A DNA stretch of 64,000 nt from Aneurinibacillus thermoaerophilus (GTDB taxonomy: Bacteria; Bacillota; Bacilli; Aneurinibacillales; Aneurinibacillaceae). Of the stretch, positions 1 to 9,001 are shown one piece after another. The stretch spans positions 1 to 64,000 of the forward strand of contig NZ_FNDE01000002.1 in assembly GCF_900099925.1 (NCBI RefSeq). The letters are read 5' to 3'. The notes under the pieces were generated by a model, which saw only the letters and a program-made list of their open reading frames with translations, was not told the DNA's origin and ran no database searches. The first letter of the stretch is position 1; each line of letters opens with the position of its first letter. The position numbers and the translations under genes are program-made.

Positions 1-60
1 TGGCAGAGCACCTGACTTGTAATCAGGGGGTTGAGGGTTCGATTCCTTTCGCCGGCACCA
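1..60 (+). tRNA. tRNA-Thr(TGT), 5' end missing
   Basis: The window opens inside this gene. An anticodon stem CCTGA/TCAGG encloses a loop with anticodon TGT, followed by a T-arm and an encoded CCA at 58-60. The acceptor 5' strand lies outside the window. Confidence 0.93.
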
Positions 61-112
61 TCACAGTATTTCATTACTCTGAATATCTACTCTTTGGATT
101 GTCCAATAATAT

Positions 113-197
113 GGAGGGGTAGCGAAGTGGCTAAACGCGGCGGACTGTAAATCCGCTCCCTCTGGGTTCGGCGGTTCGAATCCGTCCCCCTCCACCA
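113..197 (+). tRNA. tRNA-Tyr(GTA)
   Basis: Acceptor GGAGGGG pairs with CCCCTCC. The anticodon loop carries GTA, there is a long variable arm as usual for bacterial tRNA-Tyr, and CCA is encoded. Confidence 0.95.
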
Positions 198-219
198 TTT
201 TTCAAGTAGCCTAATGTAT

Positions 220-293
220 AGGGGCATAGTTTAATGGTAGAACAGAGGTCTCCAAAACCTCCAGTGTGGGTTCGATTCCTACTGCCCCTGCCA
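220..293 (+). tRNA. tRNA-Trp(CCA)
   Basis: Acceptor AGGGGCA pairs with TGCCCCT. Anticodon CCA sits between GAGGT and ACCTC, and the 3' CCA is encoded. Confidence 0.95.
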
Positions 294-304
294 TATTTAT
301 TTAT

Positions 305-381
305 GGCGGTCGTGGCGAAGTGGTTAACGCATCGGATTGTGGCTCCGACATTCGTGGGTTCGATTCCCATCGATCGCCCCA
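305..381 (+). tRNA. tRNA-His(GTG)
   Basis: Anticodon GTG in a TCGGA/TCCGA stem. The extra 5' G (G-1, position 305) faces C73, the identity feature of tRNA-His. CCA is encoded. Confidence 0.95.
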
Positions 382-385
382 TTGC

Positions 386-460
386 TGGGGTATCGCCAAG
401 CGGTAAGGCAACGGACTTTGACTCCGTCATTCCCTGGTTCGAATCCAGGTACCCCAGCCA
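386..460 (+). tRNA. tRNA-Gln(TTG)
   Basis: Acceptor TGGGGTA pairs with TACCCCA. Anticodon TTG in an ACGGA/TCCGT stem, with encoded CCA. Confidence 0.95.
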
Positions 461-518
461 CTTCCTTTACGCAAGTAGTTGAAACCTTTAACAAAAGAAT
501 TTATAATAAATAAAAGAT

Positions 519-594
519 GCGGACATAGCTCAGCTGGTAGAGCACAACCTTGCCAAGGTTGGGGCCGCGGGTTCGAGTCCCGTTGTCCGCTCCA
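519..594 (+). tRNA. tRNA-Gly(GCC)
   Basis: Acceptor GCGGACA pairs with TGTCCGC. Anticodon GCC in a CAACC/GGTTG stem, with encoded CCA. Confidence 0.95.
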
Positions 595-600
595 TACAAT

Positions 601-674
601 GGAGGCATAGCCAAGTGGTAAGGCACAGGTCTGCAAAACCTTTATCCCCGGTTCGAATCCGGGTGCCTCCTCCA
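601..674 (+). tRNA. tRNA-Cys(GCA)
   Basis: Acceptor GGAGGCA pairs with TGCCTCC. Anticodon GCA, with encoded CCA. Confidence 0.95.
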
Positions 675-686
675 TTTTTCTTTTAT

Positions 687-775
687 GCCGGGGTGGCGGA
701 ACTGGCAGACGCACAGGACTTAAAATCCTGCGGTAGGTGACTACCGTACCGGTTCGATTCCGGTCCTCGGCACCA
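687..775 (+). tRNA. tRNA-Leu(TAA)
   Basis: Class II tRNA with a long variable arm. Anticodon TAA in a CAGGA/TCCTG stem, with encoded CCA. Confidence 0.95.
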
Positions 776-802
776 TTTATTAGTGTTTTAGCTTTATCTC
801 GT

Positions 803-887
803 GCCGATGTGGTGGAATTGGCAGACGCGCACGACTCAAAATCGTGTTCCTTCGGGAGTGTCGGTTCGACTCCGACCATCGGCACCA
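803..887 (+). tRNA. tRNA-Leu(CAA)
   Basis: Class II tRNA. Anticodon CAA in a CACGA/TCGTG stem, variable arm with a TTCGGG-type tip, encoded CCA. Confidence 0.95.
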
Positions 888-895
888 TACATAAT

Positions 896-969
896 GCGGG
901 TGTAGTTCAATGGTAGAACATCAGCCTTCCAAGCTGAATACGTGGGTTCGATTCCCATCACCCGCTCCA
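896..969 (+). tRNA. tRNA-Gly(TCC), last of the cluster
   Basis: Acceptor GCGGGTG pairs with CACCCGC. Anticodon TCC in a TCAGC/GCTGA stem, encoded CCA. It is the second glycine isoacceptor in this cluster. Confidence 0.95.
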
Positions 970-1131
970 TTTATTTTAGATGCATATACATACGAACAAC
1001 GCGGTTTTTCGTTCCTAAAAGGACGAAGGGTCGCGTTTTTTATTTATGGAGAACGATCAGTGGAGTCTGCAAATGTTTCCGATTATATCTCGCAATTTAA
1101 GGAAAAGATAAAAGGGAAAGGGGAGGAATCC

Positions 1132-1800
1132 ATGTTATTGCCTGAGAAATTTTTAATTTGTGTGCGTTGTGAAGATGGGGTGAAACGGGAAGAAGGACAA
1201 ACTCCTATTCCGGGTGAAGGAATTCCAAATGCAGAAGTTATGCTTATCGGGGAAAGCCCGGGAGCAGAAGAAATGAAAAGCGGCCGCCCCTTTCAGGGAA
1301 AAGCTGGAGAAAATTTAAATAGGTTTTTGGCTTCTGCGGGCTTAGACCGGAGCAAAATGTATGTTGCGAACACCACCCGCTGCCGTCCCTACAAAGAAAC
1401 AGTACGTATACTAAAGGATGGTACCAAAAAAATTACCAAGTCCAATAAGCCTCCTTCTCAGCATGCGATTCGATCTTGTGCAACATGGCTTGATATGGAA
1501 ATCGACTTGGTTAATCCAAAATTGATTGTTACCCTCGGTTCCACTCCTTTAAAGCGTTTAGTTCCTGATTATAGCATTTCCGAAGTGCATGGTACTTTGT
1601 TGACTGTGCCAATACAGCATGCTGGCGAAAAAGAAGATAGCCGTGAATTTACATTGTCAGAAAAAGAATATCATGTGTTTCCACTGTATCATCCCGCAGC
1701 GATTATCTATCGCAGGGAGCTTCAGGAAGTGTTTGAGCAGGACTTGCATAAACTACGGAAAACGGTGGAAGAGTTGAAATTAAATAGCGTACTTTTATAA
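1132..1800 (+). CDS. Uracil-DNA glycosylase, family 4 type
   Basis: Predicted to excise uracil from DNA as the first step of base excision repair. The 222-residue protein has motif GESPGAEE followed by GRPFQGKAG, the family-4 active-site region, and a late YHPAA motif in the place of the usual HPS/A motif. An N-terminal CVRC pair plus two later cysteines (RCRP and SCATW) match the four iron-sulfur ligands of family 4. I chose the ATG at 1132 because of GGGGAGG just upstream. A GTG at 1060 behind GGAGAA would add 24 residues and is a real alternative. An insert between the two later cysteines makes it longer there than the second paralogue at 2687. Confidence 0.85.
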   Translation: MLLPEKFLICVRCEDGVKREEGQTPIPGEGIPNAEVMLIGESPGAEEMKSGRPFQGKAGENLNRFLASAGLDRSKMYVANTTRCRPYKETVRILKDGTKKITKSNKPPSQHAIRSCATWLDMEIDLVNPKLIVTLGSTPLKRLVPDYSISEVHGTLLTVPIQHAGEKEDSREFTLSEKEYHVFPLYHPAAIIYRRELQEVFEQDLHKLRKTVEELKLNSVLL

Positions 1801-2031
1801 AGGATATGTTTATGTTTTTTCACAATAAAGTTTTTATCCTTGCACTTCTCCCCCCTATGTTAACGCTTAAAGGATGATGAAGAGTATTCTGCTTGTATTT
1901 GACTATAAAAGTGGTCATCTATAGCATTTTCTTTTTTTGTAAAAATCACCAATGTAATTTATGTATAAAATTTATTCTATGAGGAATTTTAAGACTAGCA
2001 TTCACCAATATTCACTATTAGGAGGTTTTTC

Positions 2032-2244
2032 ATGATGAATCAACGTCAAACACGTAACACGAACAACTTGGTTGCCCCGCAAGCCCGGGCTGCGCTGGAT
2101 CAGATGAAGTATGAAATTGCAGCAGAGTTTGGTGTGACACTTGGCCCGGATACTACTTCACGCCAGAATGGTTCTGTAGGTGGAGAAATTACGAAGCGCC
2201 TTGTGCAGATGGCTGAACAGCAGCTTTCTGGTCGTATCCAATAA
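2032..2244 (+). CDS. Alpha/beta-type small acid-soluble spore protein
   Basis: Binds and protects DNA in the dormant spore and is degraded at germination. The 70-residue protein has the family pattern: an alanine-rich first helix with DQMKYEIA, the germination-protease site region around EFGVTLG, and the second conserved block [18 protein letters not shown]. It starts at ATGATG behind AGGAGG. Such genes are normally read by sigma G in the forespore; I could not pick out a convincing sigma G promoter. It stands alone and is followed by a terminator. Confidence 0.96.
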   Translation: MMNQRQTRNTNNLVAPQARAALDQMKYEIAAEFGVTLGPDTTSRQNGSVGGEITKRLVQMAEQQLSGRIQ

Positions 2245-2686
2245 CTTTTTGTATCGCTTTGAAGCTATGTATTCTTTTGTTACCAATGCGTGAAAAGAGA
2301 ACAGAAAGTGCGTGGAAAATGGAGCAACTCTTGAAGAGTATGCTTAGCAAATATTCCGCTGCCTGAAATAAGGTAGCGGAATATTTTATGTGTAAGAAAG
2401 GTTCATTATCAACGTCAACTTAGTAAGCACTACCGTACTGGAAGTTTTTATGTAGTCAACCATGCTATTCCGCAGTCTGGTCTAAAGACGAAAGAGCAGC
2501 TGCTCGAAGCCTGAACGGTACAGATGAGTGAACAAACAAAAAATAAGAGCAGGTGCAAGGCACAAAAAAGATGAAAAATGGAGCTGGGGCAAAAGGCTAT
2601 GCTCCGTTTTTTTGTCTGCTATTTTAACATATGAAAAAAATGTGGTATTGTAGAAAAGGATGTAATCATGATGGGAGAGAAAGCGG
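2245..2686. other. Gene-poor interval
   Basis: Apart from the terminator at 2350-2387 I see nothing I can support here. Open frames in this stretch lack ribosome sites and family resemblance. Confidence 0.6.
2350..2387 (+). terminator. Terminator after the SASP gene
   Basis: A 15-bp stem (one G-T pair), 2350-2364 with 2371-2385, followed by T residues. Confidence 0.85.
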
Positions 2687-3367
2687 ATGAAACATGTCGC
2701 GGAAGGCATGCAGGATTTTTACCGTCGTCTGACAAAAGATGGATACAAGCCAGACGATGTAAAACCGGCGCTGTATCAGGTAGAGCGCATTGTACATATG
2801 GAACAGCTTCGTCGACATATACTAAACTGTATGGATTGCCAACTATGCGAGAACGCGAAAAATCGCGTGCCAGGCACCGGCAACACGGGCACTCCGCTCA
2901 TGATTGTAGGCGAAGGGCCAGGAGAAGATGAAGAGAACTGGGGCCTACCGCTTGTCGGCATCAGCGGTTCTTTGCTGACGCTTATTCTTGGTAAAGCCGG
3001 AATCCGGCGCGAGCAAGTATATATGACTAATGTGGTGAAGTGCCGGGTCACGGATGAAAAAGGGAAAAACCGGACCCCGATGCGGGAGGAAACATTGGAG
3101 TGTAGCAAATATTTACGGCGAGAGCTGGAACTTATCAAGCCTCGGGTGGTACTTGCACTCGGCAAAGTGGCGCTGCAATTTTTCTTTCCGGATATGAAAA
3201 CTATGTCACAGTTCAGGGGCAATGTGTATGACTATCAGGGAATTAAAGTTGTACCCACATGGCATCCAGCATACGTAGTACGGCAGCGGGGCGATGCCCT
3301 TGCCAAAACAAAGCGGGAAGTATGGGCAGATTTGAAGGTTGCTATCGAATGTGCCAAGGGAAATTAG
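2687..3367 (+). CDS. Uracil-DNA glycosylase, family 4 type (second copy)
   Basis: A 226-residue protein with the iron-sulfur pattern CMDCQLC, later KCR and ECSKYL cysteines, active-site motif GEGPGEDEENWGLPLVG and THWP-like TWHPAY. It is predicted to remove uracil from DNA. Its N-terminus has an extra helical stretch of about 50 residues before the cysteine cluster. GGGAG lies upstream of the ATG. It probably shares a transcript with the permease 24 bp downstream. It is clearly distinct from the glycosylase at 1132, so this short region encodes two diverged enzymes of the same fold. Confidence 0.85.
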   Translation: MKHVAEGMQDFYRRLTKDGYKPDDVKPALYQVERIVHMEQLRRHILNCMDCQLCENAKNRVPGTGNTGTPLMIVGEGPGEDEENWGLPLVGISGSLLTLILGKAGIRREQVYMTNVVKCRVTDEKGKNRTPMREETLECSKYLRRELELIKPRVVLALGKVALQFFFPDMKTMSQFRGNVYDYQGIKVVPTWHPAYVVRQRGDALAKTKREVWADLKVAIECAKGN

Positions 3368-3391
3368 AAAACGGGAGGAGAGGAGAGAAGA

Positions 3392-4726
3392 GTGGGATCA
3401 CAGCTAGAATCAGGTAGAAACTTGTATGGATTAAACGAAACGCCGCCTCTCTCAGTAACGGTAACCGCTGCATCGCAGTGGTTTTTTGTTACACTTTCAA
3501 GTTCTCTTGTCGTGCCGTTGGCGATCGGGGAAATGTATGGATTGCATGCATCGCAGCTGAGTCAGTTTGTACAGCAGACGTTTTTTTTTATAGGACTTGT
3601 ATCGCTTTTGCAAATCTTATTTGGTCACCGATTGCCGATTACAGAAGGACCGGCTGGTATGTGGTGGGGCATTTTCGTGATTTTAGCCAACCTCGGCATG
3701 GCTGCTGGACAGGCGCCGCGTGAAATCGCGCAATCTTTGGAACTAGGGCTTATTGTTGCAGGAATTATGCTGATTATTCTCGGAGCGACTGGATTTATTG
3801 AGAAAATCGAGAAAATATTTACGCCGCTTGTCAGTGGAAGTTATTTAGTTTTGCTTGCCGCCTCGCTAAGCGGCCCGGTTGTGAAAGGGATGCTCGGTAT
3901 TGATTATTTTTCGCCGGGAAGTGGGGTTCAGCCTGCTCTGGCCGCTGTTTCTTTAGGGCTTGTTTTCTTTACGTTTGTCATGATTCGTTCACGGTTTAAG
4001 TACATCCGCAGTTTCGCTATTCTTATCAGTATGGTCGTCGGATGGCTCATATATTTAGCGACGGGGTGGATAAAGCCGCTGCAGGAGGCAGGGGCGTTAT
4101 TTTCTTTACCCAAACTATTTTTCTGGGGGCCACCTGTATTGCATGTCGGCACGATTTTAACTTCTCTGATTACAGCTTTAATTTTGTTGACGAACCTTAT
4201 TGCCAGCATTGCTGTTGTAAGCCAAGTGGTAGGTGTGCGGCCGCAGGAAGAAAATTATCGGCGAGGGGGAATAATGACGGGGGTAGCGCATATCTTGTCA
4301 GGAGTCGGAGGCATCGTCGGTCTCGTTCCCCTTTCCATCGCTGCAGGTGTTATTCAGGTGTCGCGCATCGCTTCGCGTCTCCCCTTTATAGTTGGTTCGG
4401 TCATGATGATGTTACTCGGCATCTTGCCGCCGGTAAGTCGTATTCTTGCTGGCTTGCCGTCTCCTGTCGGGTATGCGGTCATGTTCGTTACATTTACGCA
4501 GTTACTTGGTTTTGGTCTGCGGGATTTCGGGCGTGTTATTCTGGATGAAAGAAAGATTTTAATTGTCGGGTTTGGATTGTTGGGGGGAATCGGACTGATG
4601 TTTGTTCCGCCTGAAGCGTTGCGGAGCTTGCCGCCTATCTTCAGCAATCTATTTGGCAATGGTCTTGTTATGGGAGTTCTGTTGGTTATTTTTATGGAAC
4701 AGGTTGTCATGCGTCAAAAATCATAA
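3392..4726 (+). CDS. NCS2-family uracil/xanthine permease
   Basis: A polytopic membrane protein of 444 residues with about 12-14 hydrophobic segments. The PITEGPAGMWWG segment and the late GLRDFGR region resemble uracil/purine permeases of the nucleobase-cation symporter 2 family (the YwdJ group). It starts with GTG behind GGAGAGGAG, 24 bp after a uracil-DNA glycosylase. Pairing with a uracil-releasing enzyme suggests a nucleobase substrate such as uracil, but that is inference from context. Confidence 0.85.
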   Translation: MGSQLESGRNLYGLNETPPLSVTVTAASQWFFVTLSSSLVVPLAIGEMYGLHASQLSQFVQQTFFFIGLVSLLQILFGHRLPITEGPAGMWWGIFVILANLGMAAGQAPREIAQSLELGLIVAGIMLIILGATGFIEKIEKIFTPLVSGSYLVLLAASLSGPVVKGMLGIDYFSPGSGVQPALAAVSLGLVFFTFVMIRSRFKYIRSFAILISMVVGWLIYLATGWIKPLQEAGALFSLPKLFFWGPPVLHVGTILTSLITALILLTNLIASIAVVSQVVGVRPQEENYRRGGIMTGVAHILSGVGGIVGLVPLSIAAGVIQVSRIASRLPFIVGSVMMMLLGILPPVSRILAGLPSPVGYAVMFVTFTQLLGFGLRDFGRVILDERKILIVGFGLLGGIGLMFVPPEALRSLPPIFSNLFGNGLVMGVLLVIFMEQVVMRQKS

Positions 4727-4733
4727 CTTTCAA

Positions 4734-4768
4734 GCAAAAAACTCGCGAAGTTTTCGCGAGTTTTTTGC
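4734..4768. terminator. Bidirectional terminator
   Basis: A perfect 16-bp stem (GCAAAAAACTCGCGAA and its complement) around a 3-nt loop, with A and T tracts on both sides. It separates two convergent genes. Confidence 0.92.
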
Positions 4769-4772
4769 TGCG

Positions 4773-5459
4773 CTATGTAATAACAAGATATGGCTTTCCG
4801 TCTACTTTCGTGCATGCTCCGCCATTTACATGAGTGAACATTTCTCCGGCCGATTTCAACAACTGTTCGTCTGTCCAGCGGTTAAATTCTGGATAGATGT
4901 AGAAAACATGTGCTAATCGTTTTGCCTCTTCCGTGACGCTTGTACGTATGGAGTCGACAAAAGGGCTGCCAAACGGTCCTTGCTCGTCAGCAAGCACAAG
5001 TTTTCCTGCACAGGAAATTTCCCGCCCGTTTAATCCTTTATATGTTTCACTTTTCTTTCCAAGGCGCAGGCAGACATTTCCTTCGATTTTATCACGGTCA
5101 TACAATCCGGCCGGAAGACCGAATTGCAAAGATAAGAAGTTATTTATATCCACGCCTGTATGGATCCAGTGAAACGGTTTGTTTTGTAGCACGCGTCGCA
5201 CAAGCGCCTCCGAGGAAGGACGATAGCGTGAAGGATCTATACCTAAGACTTTGAATATACGGCGCCATTCTGTAATGCCAGGGACTTCTGTTATCGGTTT
5301 ATCCAGATAATCATGACGTATATTTTCCAAAAACAGATTAATGCGTCCTTTCAGCATTTTGGGTGTGGCTGACAGCGATACATTATCATAATGTAAAATA
5401 CCGAGCCTAAGTCCGGGCACTTTATCGCGAATGGAGGAATCCATTGTATATGTTTGCAC
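4773..5459 (-). CDS. B3/B4 tRNA-binding-domain protein
   Basis: The 228-residue protein resembles the free-standing B3/B4 domain, the editing domain of phenylalanyl-tRNA synthetase beta chain. Typical features are the central HTGVDINNFLSLQFGLPAGLYD block and a C-terminal FTHVNGGAC segment. Free-standing forms may clear mischarged amino acids, but their role is not settled. It starts with GTG seven bases after AGGAGG on the minus strand and is transcribed alone. Confidence 0.8.
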   Translation of the reverse strand: MQTYTMDSSIRDKVPGLRLGILHYDNVSLSATPKMLKGRINLFLENIRHDYLDKPITEVPGITEWRRIFKVLGIDPSRYRPSSEALVRRVLQNKPFHWIHTGVDINNFLSLQFGLPAGLYDRDKIEGNVCLRLGKKSETYKGLNGREISCAGKLVLADEQGPFGSPFVDSIRTSVTEEAKRLAHVFYIYPEFNRWTDEQLLKSAGEMFTHVNGGACTKVDGKPYLVIT

Positions 5460-5558
5460 AGGTCAACCTCCTTTTTGATGGTATTTTATCATATTTGCCA
5501 AAAAGACAGGAGAAATTGATATACTAAATAAATAAATCTAAAGAAAAAGAGGGACAAG

Positions 5559-5993
5559 ATGAAAGATGTGATCATTTATACGGACGGCGCCTGTTCCGGC
5601 AATCCGGGGCCCGGCGGTTGGGGAGCCGTGTTATTATATGGGAAGCATCGCAAAGAAATGTGCGGTAGCGAAGATAACACGACGAACAATCGCATGGAGC
5701 TGAAAGCTGCCGTAGAGGCACTTAAAGCATTAAAAGAGCCGTGCAATGTACGTTTGCATAGCGACAGTGCTTACCTTGTCAACTGTTTCCAGCAGGGCTG
5801 GTATAAAGGCTGGATCAAAAACGGCTGGAAAAATAGCAAAAAGCAACCAGTGGAAAACCAAGATTTATGGAAAGAACTACTGGCGCTGATGGAAATTCAC
5901 AATGTACAGTATGTAAAAGTAAAAGGACATGCAGACGACGAATTAAACAACCGATGCGACGAACTGGCGACTGGGGCCATTGTGCGCCGGTAG
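5559..5993 (+). CDS. rnhA: Ribonuclease HI
   Basis: Cleaves the RNA strand of RNA-DNA hybrids. The 144-residue protein has all four catalytic acids: YTDGACSGNPGPGGWG (Asp), NRMELKA (Glu), HSDSAY (Asp) and the C-terminal CDELA (Asp). The basic protrusion WKNSKKQPVENQDLW of the bacterial type I enzyme is present. It is followed 27 bp later by queG on the same strand. Confidence 0.95.
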   Translation: MKDVIIYTDGACSGNPGPGGWGAVLLYGKHRKEMCGSEDNTTNNRMELKAAVEALKALKEPCNVRLHSDSAYLVNCFQQGWYKGWIKNGWKNSKKQPVENQDLWKELLALMEIHNVQYVKVKGHADDELNNRCDELATGAIVRR

Positions 5994-6020
5994 AAGGAAG
6001 AAAAACGAAGGGGTGGCAGG

Positions 6021-7190
6021 ATGGAACAAAAGCAGCACAAACAAGCGGAGACGGATTGGAGCCACCTGAAGCAGGAAATCATTGCATATGCGCATAAAAT
6101 TGGAATTGATAAAATCGGGTTTGCCTCGTCGGCCCCGTTTCTAACATTAAAAGAAAGATTGTATAAACATCGTGAGCTGGGTTACGAGTCCGGTTTTGAA
6201 GAAAAAGATATTGAAAAACGGACGCATCCAGAGCAAATTATGCCGGAAGCCAAATCGATTATCGCTATTGCACTCGCCTACCCCTCCCGCATGGAAGCGC
6301 CGCCAAAATCGACGCCTGGAAATTATCGGGGGATTATGGCCCGCGTGTCGTGGGGGGAAGACTACCATCGTGTACTGCGCGATCGTCTGAAAAAGCTGGA
6401 ACAATTCCTGCACGAAAAAGTCCCTGATATTAGGACCGAGATTATGGTGGATACGGGTGCATTATCAGACAGGGCGGTGGCGGAACGCGCCGGATTAGGC
6501 TGGGTAGGCAAAAACACATCGCTGATCACTCCTGAATTCGGCTCATGGGTATACCTTGGAGAAATGTTGACGAGCGCGCCGTTTCCGCCGGATAAACCGA
6601 TAGAGGACGAATGTGGGGATTGCACGATTTGCATCGATGCTTGCCCGACGGGCGCCATCGTTCAAAGGGGACAGCTAAATTCACAACGTTGTATCGCATT
6701 TTTGACACAGGTTAAAGATATGATTCCGGAAGCATTTCGTCCGGCGGTTGGCAACCGTTTATATGGCTGCGACACATGCCAGCAGGTTTGTCCCAAAAAC
6801 CGCAAAATCAATTTTACCCATCATCCGGAATTCGTTCCTGATCCGGAGATGGCCAAGCCATTGTTAAAACCGCTTTTAACCATTAGCAAAAAAGAATTTG
6901 CTGCGAAGTTTGGCCGTACATCCGGAGCTTGGAGAGGAAAGAAGCCCATTCAGCGCAATGCGATTTTAGCCTTGGCACATTTTAAGGATAAGAGCGCGGT
7001 TCCGGATTTAATTGAGATCATGACAAATGATGAACGTCCTGTGATGCGGGGAACGGCTGCTTGGGCGCTCGGCAGAATCGGCGGCGATGCAGCAATTACC
7101 GCTCTAAAAAAAGCGAAAACACGCGAAAAAGTTAAAACAGTTCTTAGAGAGATAGAAAAAGCGCTGTCCCTTACAGAAAATGTCGAATGA
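6021..7190 (+). CDS. queG: Epoxyqueuosine reductase
   Basis: Carries out the last step of queuosine synthesis in tRNA, using cobalamin and two 4Fe-4S clusters. The 389-residue protein has an N-terminal cobalamin-binding domain (VDTGALSDRAVAERAGLGWVGKN), then the cluster motifs CGDCTICIDACPTGAI and CDTCQQVCPKN, and a C-terminal HEAT-like repeat region (about residues 310-385). Start ATG follows AGGGGTGG. It is immediately downstream of rnhA. Confidence 0.95.
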   Translation: MEQKQHKQAETDWSHLKQEIIAYAHKIGIDKIGFASSAPFLTLKERLYKHRELGYESGFEEKDIEKRTHPEQIMPEAKSIIAIALAYPSRMEAPPKSTPGNYRGIMARVSWGEDYHRVLRDRLKKLEQFLHEKVPDIRTEIMVDTGALSDRAVAERAGLGWVGKNTSLITPEFGSWVYLGEMLTSAPFPPDKPIEDECGDCTICIDACPTGAIVQRGQLNSQRCIAFLTQVKDMIPEAFRPAVGNRLYGCDTCQQVCPKNRKINFTHHPEFVPDPEMAKPLLKPLLTISKKEFAAKFGRTSGAWRGKKPIQRNAILALAHFKDKSAVPDLIEIMTNDERPVMRGTAAWALGRIGGDAAITALKKAKTREKVKTVLREIEKALSLTENVE

Positions 7191-7256
7191 TTGTACTGGA
7201 TTTTCGTTTTTTATCCGAGGTAAGATGAAAAGAAAATGTATAAAGGTAGGGATTAG

Positions 7257-7793
7257 GTGAAGTCGGAAGTTTACTATACCGTGTATCAAAGTCCCCTCGG
7301 GCCTATTACATTGGCCGCTGCTGACGCTGGAATGTGCTGGGTAGAGTTTGGCGAAAGCGAGACAGCTAAGCTTTCTTTGGTGCGTTGGACGAAGAAATGG
7401 CTTCATACGGAGAAAATTACCTATGCTCCGAAATTTTTCTTAGAAGCGACAAAACAGTTAGACGAGTATTTTGCGGGCAAACGCCGTGAGTTTACCCTTC
7501 CGCTTGACATACACGGTACGGCGTTTCAAAAAATGGTCTGGGAGCAGTTACGAAGGATTCCATATGGCGAAACGAGATCGTACAAAGACATTGCATTGGC
7601 AATAAACGCTGCGAAAGCGGTGCGCGCTATTGGCGGAGCTAATAACAAAAACCCGTTGTCTATTTTCATTCCGTGCCATCGGGTTATTGGCTCAAATGGC
7701 GCGCTTGTCGGGTACGGCGGCGGGTTGCATATCAAAGAATATTTGCTGCGGTTGGAGGGCGTACTGGAGCGTTCGGAAATCGGTTTTGTATAA
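7257..7793 (+). CDS. ogt: Methylated-DNA-protein cysteine methyltransferase
   Basis: Suicide repair protein that moves alkyl groups from O6-alkylguanine to its own cysteine. The active-site motif IPCHRVIGSNG is present, with the Arg-finger helix YGETRSYKDIA before it. At 178 residues it has the usual two-domain length. It starts with GTG, behind a weak GGTAGGG. A perfect terminator follows at 7824. Confidence 0.93.
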   Translation: MKSEVYYTVYQSPLGPITLAAADAGMCWVEFGESETAKLSLVRWTKKWLHTEKITYAPKFFLEATKQLDEYFAGKRREFTLPLDIHGTAFQKMVWEQLRRIPYGETRSYKDIALAINAAKAVRAIGGANNKNPLSIFIPCHRVIGSNGALVGYGGGLHIKEYLLRLEGVLERSEIGFV

Positions 7794-7823
7794 ATGATAA
7801 ATAATACAAGAAATAAGAAGTGG

Positions 7824-7874
7824 AAAAGGTGGTGTATGACGCTTGCATACAAAGCGTCATACACCACCTTTTTT
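7824..7874 (+). terminator. Strong terminator
   Basis: A perfect 21-bp stem, 7824-7844 with 7852-7872, followed by a T run. Confidence 0.95.
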
Positions 7875-7965
7875 GGTTTGCGCTATTATTCTGGTCTTCG
7901 TGGAGCATATACATATTTTGAAACGATATTTTTTAAGATAGACCGCTTTGGAAAGGAGAAAGGAA

Positions 7966-8928
7966 ATGACCACATGGAGAGAGGCGCTAGAACACTATTT
8001 TCAATGTCGGACAAAAGGAATGATTGTAGGGACGGAAGAACTGGATTCTTATCTGGGCGAAGGCACAAAAGCGGAAATGATTCAGGCCTGTAATGCGCGG
8101 CGCAGGCAGCAGCTTTCTGCGAGAAATGCGCGTCCGCTGAAAAGTCGGTTGCAGCTTAGTGGTATCCAAATTGAAAAAGAAGGTACCACAGAAATTATCG
8201 TTCGGGTTGAAGCGAACGAATGGTATGCTTATCAACTGGAGAATCAATGGTATGAGCAGGAAAAAGAAGTACGCACACGCATTGTATTGCGAAAATGCGA
8301 GGAAAACTGGGTCGTTGAGCAGGAGGAACCGATTGTCGCCCACCTTAATGCTTGGGAATCAGAAGCATTAGAAGTTCTTTGTTTGGGTGGTAATGACAAA
8401 TATGAGGTAGAGGACGGAAGTGAGCACGGATTACGTTATACGTACGATCGGCTTCAGGCGGTGCGTTATGCCGAAGCGTGGTGGGACGGCTACAACCCAC
8501 AGTTTCGTCACTTTGACGTGGATTGTACGAACTTTATATCGCAATGTTTGTATGCGGGGGGAATCCCCATGCGCTATACAGGCAACAAGGCGACAGGTTG
8601 GTGGTATAGAGGAGGAAACAGCCCATCGGCACAGTGGAGTCATAGTTGGGCGGTTGCGCACAGTTTTCGCTGGTATCTCGAAAAGGGAGGCCATATTAAA
8701 ACCGAAGTGAAAACGAGCGCTGGTGAACTATCGCTAGGAGATGTGATTTGCTATGATTTTGACGGCGACGGGCGGTGGCAGCATTCCACTATTGTTGTGG
8801 CCAAAGACAGCCAGGGTATGCCACTTGTGAACGCCCATACGACGAACAGTCGCCATCGCTATTGGGACTATCATGATTCAACCGCTTATACACCGCGCAT
8901 TCAGTATCGTTTTTTTCATATTTTATAA
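7966..8928 (+). CDS. Amidase-domain protein (Amidase_6 type)
   Basis: The C-terminal half (from YDRLQAVRYAEAWW onward) matches the putative amidase domain with conserved DCTNFISQCLYAGGIPM (catalytic Cys), SHSWAVAHSF and LGDVICYDFDGDGRWQHSTIVV (His). The N-terminal 150 residues look like a substrate-binding or regulatory region. There is no signal peptide, so the location is unclear. The ATG at 7966 lies 8 bases after AAGGAG. Similar proteins occur near sporulation or wall genes in Bacillus, but the substrate is unknown. Confidence 0.8.
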   Translation: MTTWREALEHYFQCRTKGMIVGTEELDSYLGEGTKAEMIQACNARRRQQLSARNARPLKSRLQLSGIQIEKEGTTEIIVRVEANEWYAYQLENQWYEQEKEVRTRIVLRKCEENWVVEQEEPIVAHLNAWESEALEVLCLGGNDKYEVEDGSEHGLRYTYDRLQAVRYAEAWWDGYNPQFRHFDVDCTNFISQCLYAGGIPMRYTGNKATGWWYRGGNSPSAQWSHSWAVAHSFRWYLEKGGHIKTEVKTSAGELSLGDVICYDFDGDGRWQHSTIVVAKDSQGMPLVNAHTTNSRHRYWDYHDSTAYTPRIQYRFFHIL

Positions 8929-9001
8929 ACGAATTGAATCTTTTGAACGGATGATTCGTAAAGAAAAGAGGAAGGATGATATGCAGATAAGGAGGAAGTG
9001 A

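Noticed and set aside
131-888. Long open frames on both strands across the tRNA cluster
   Set aside because: They run over well-formed tRNA genes and lack ribosome sites; they are by-products of tRNA sequence.
910-1131. Upstream extension of the first uracil-DNA glycosylase
   Set aside because: It begins inside tRNA-Gly. A start at 1132 (or GTG 1060) has a proper ribosome site.
2482-2709. Minus-strand frame of 75 codons
   Set aside because: No ribosome site or family resemblance; it crosses the start of the second glycosylase gene.
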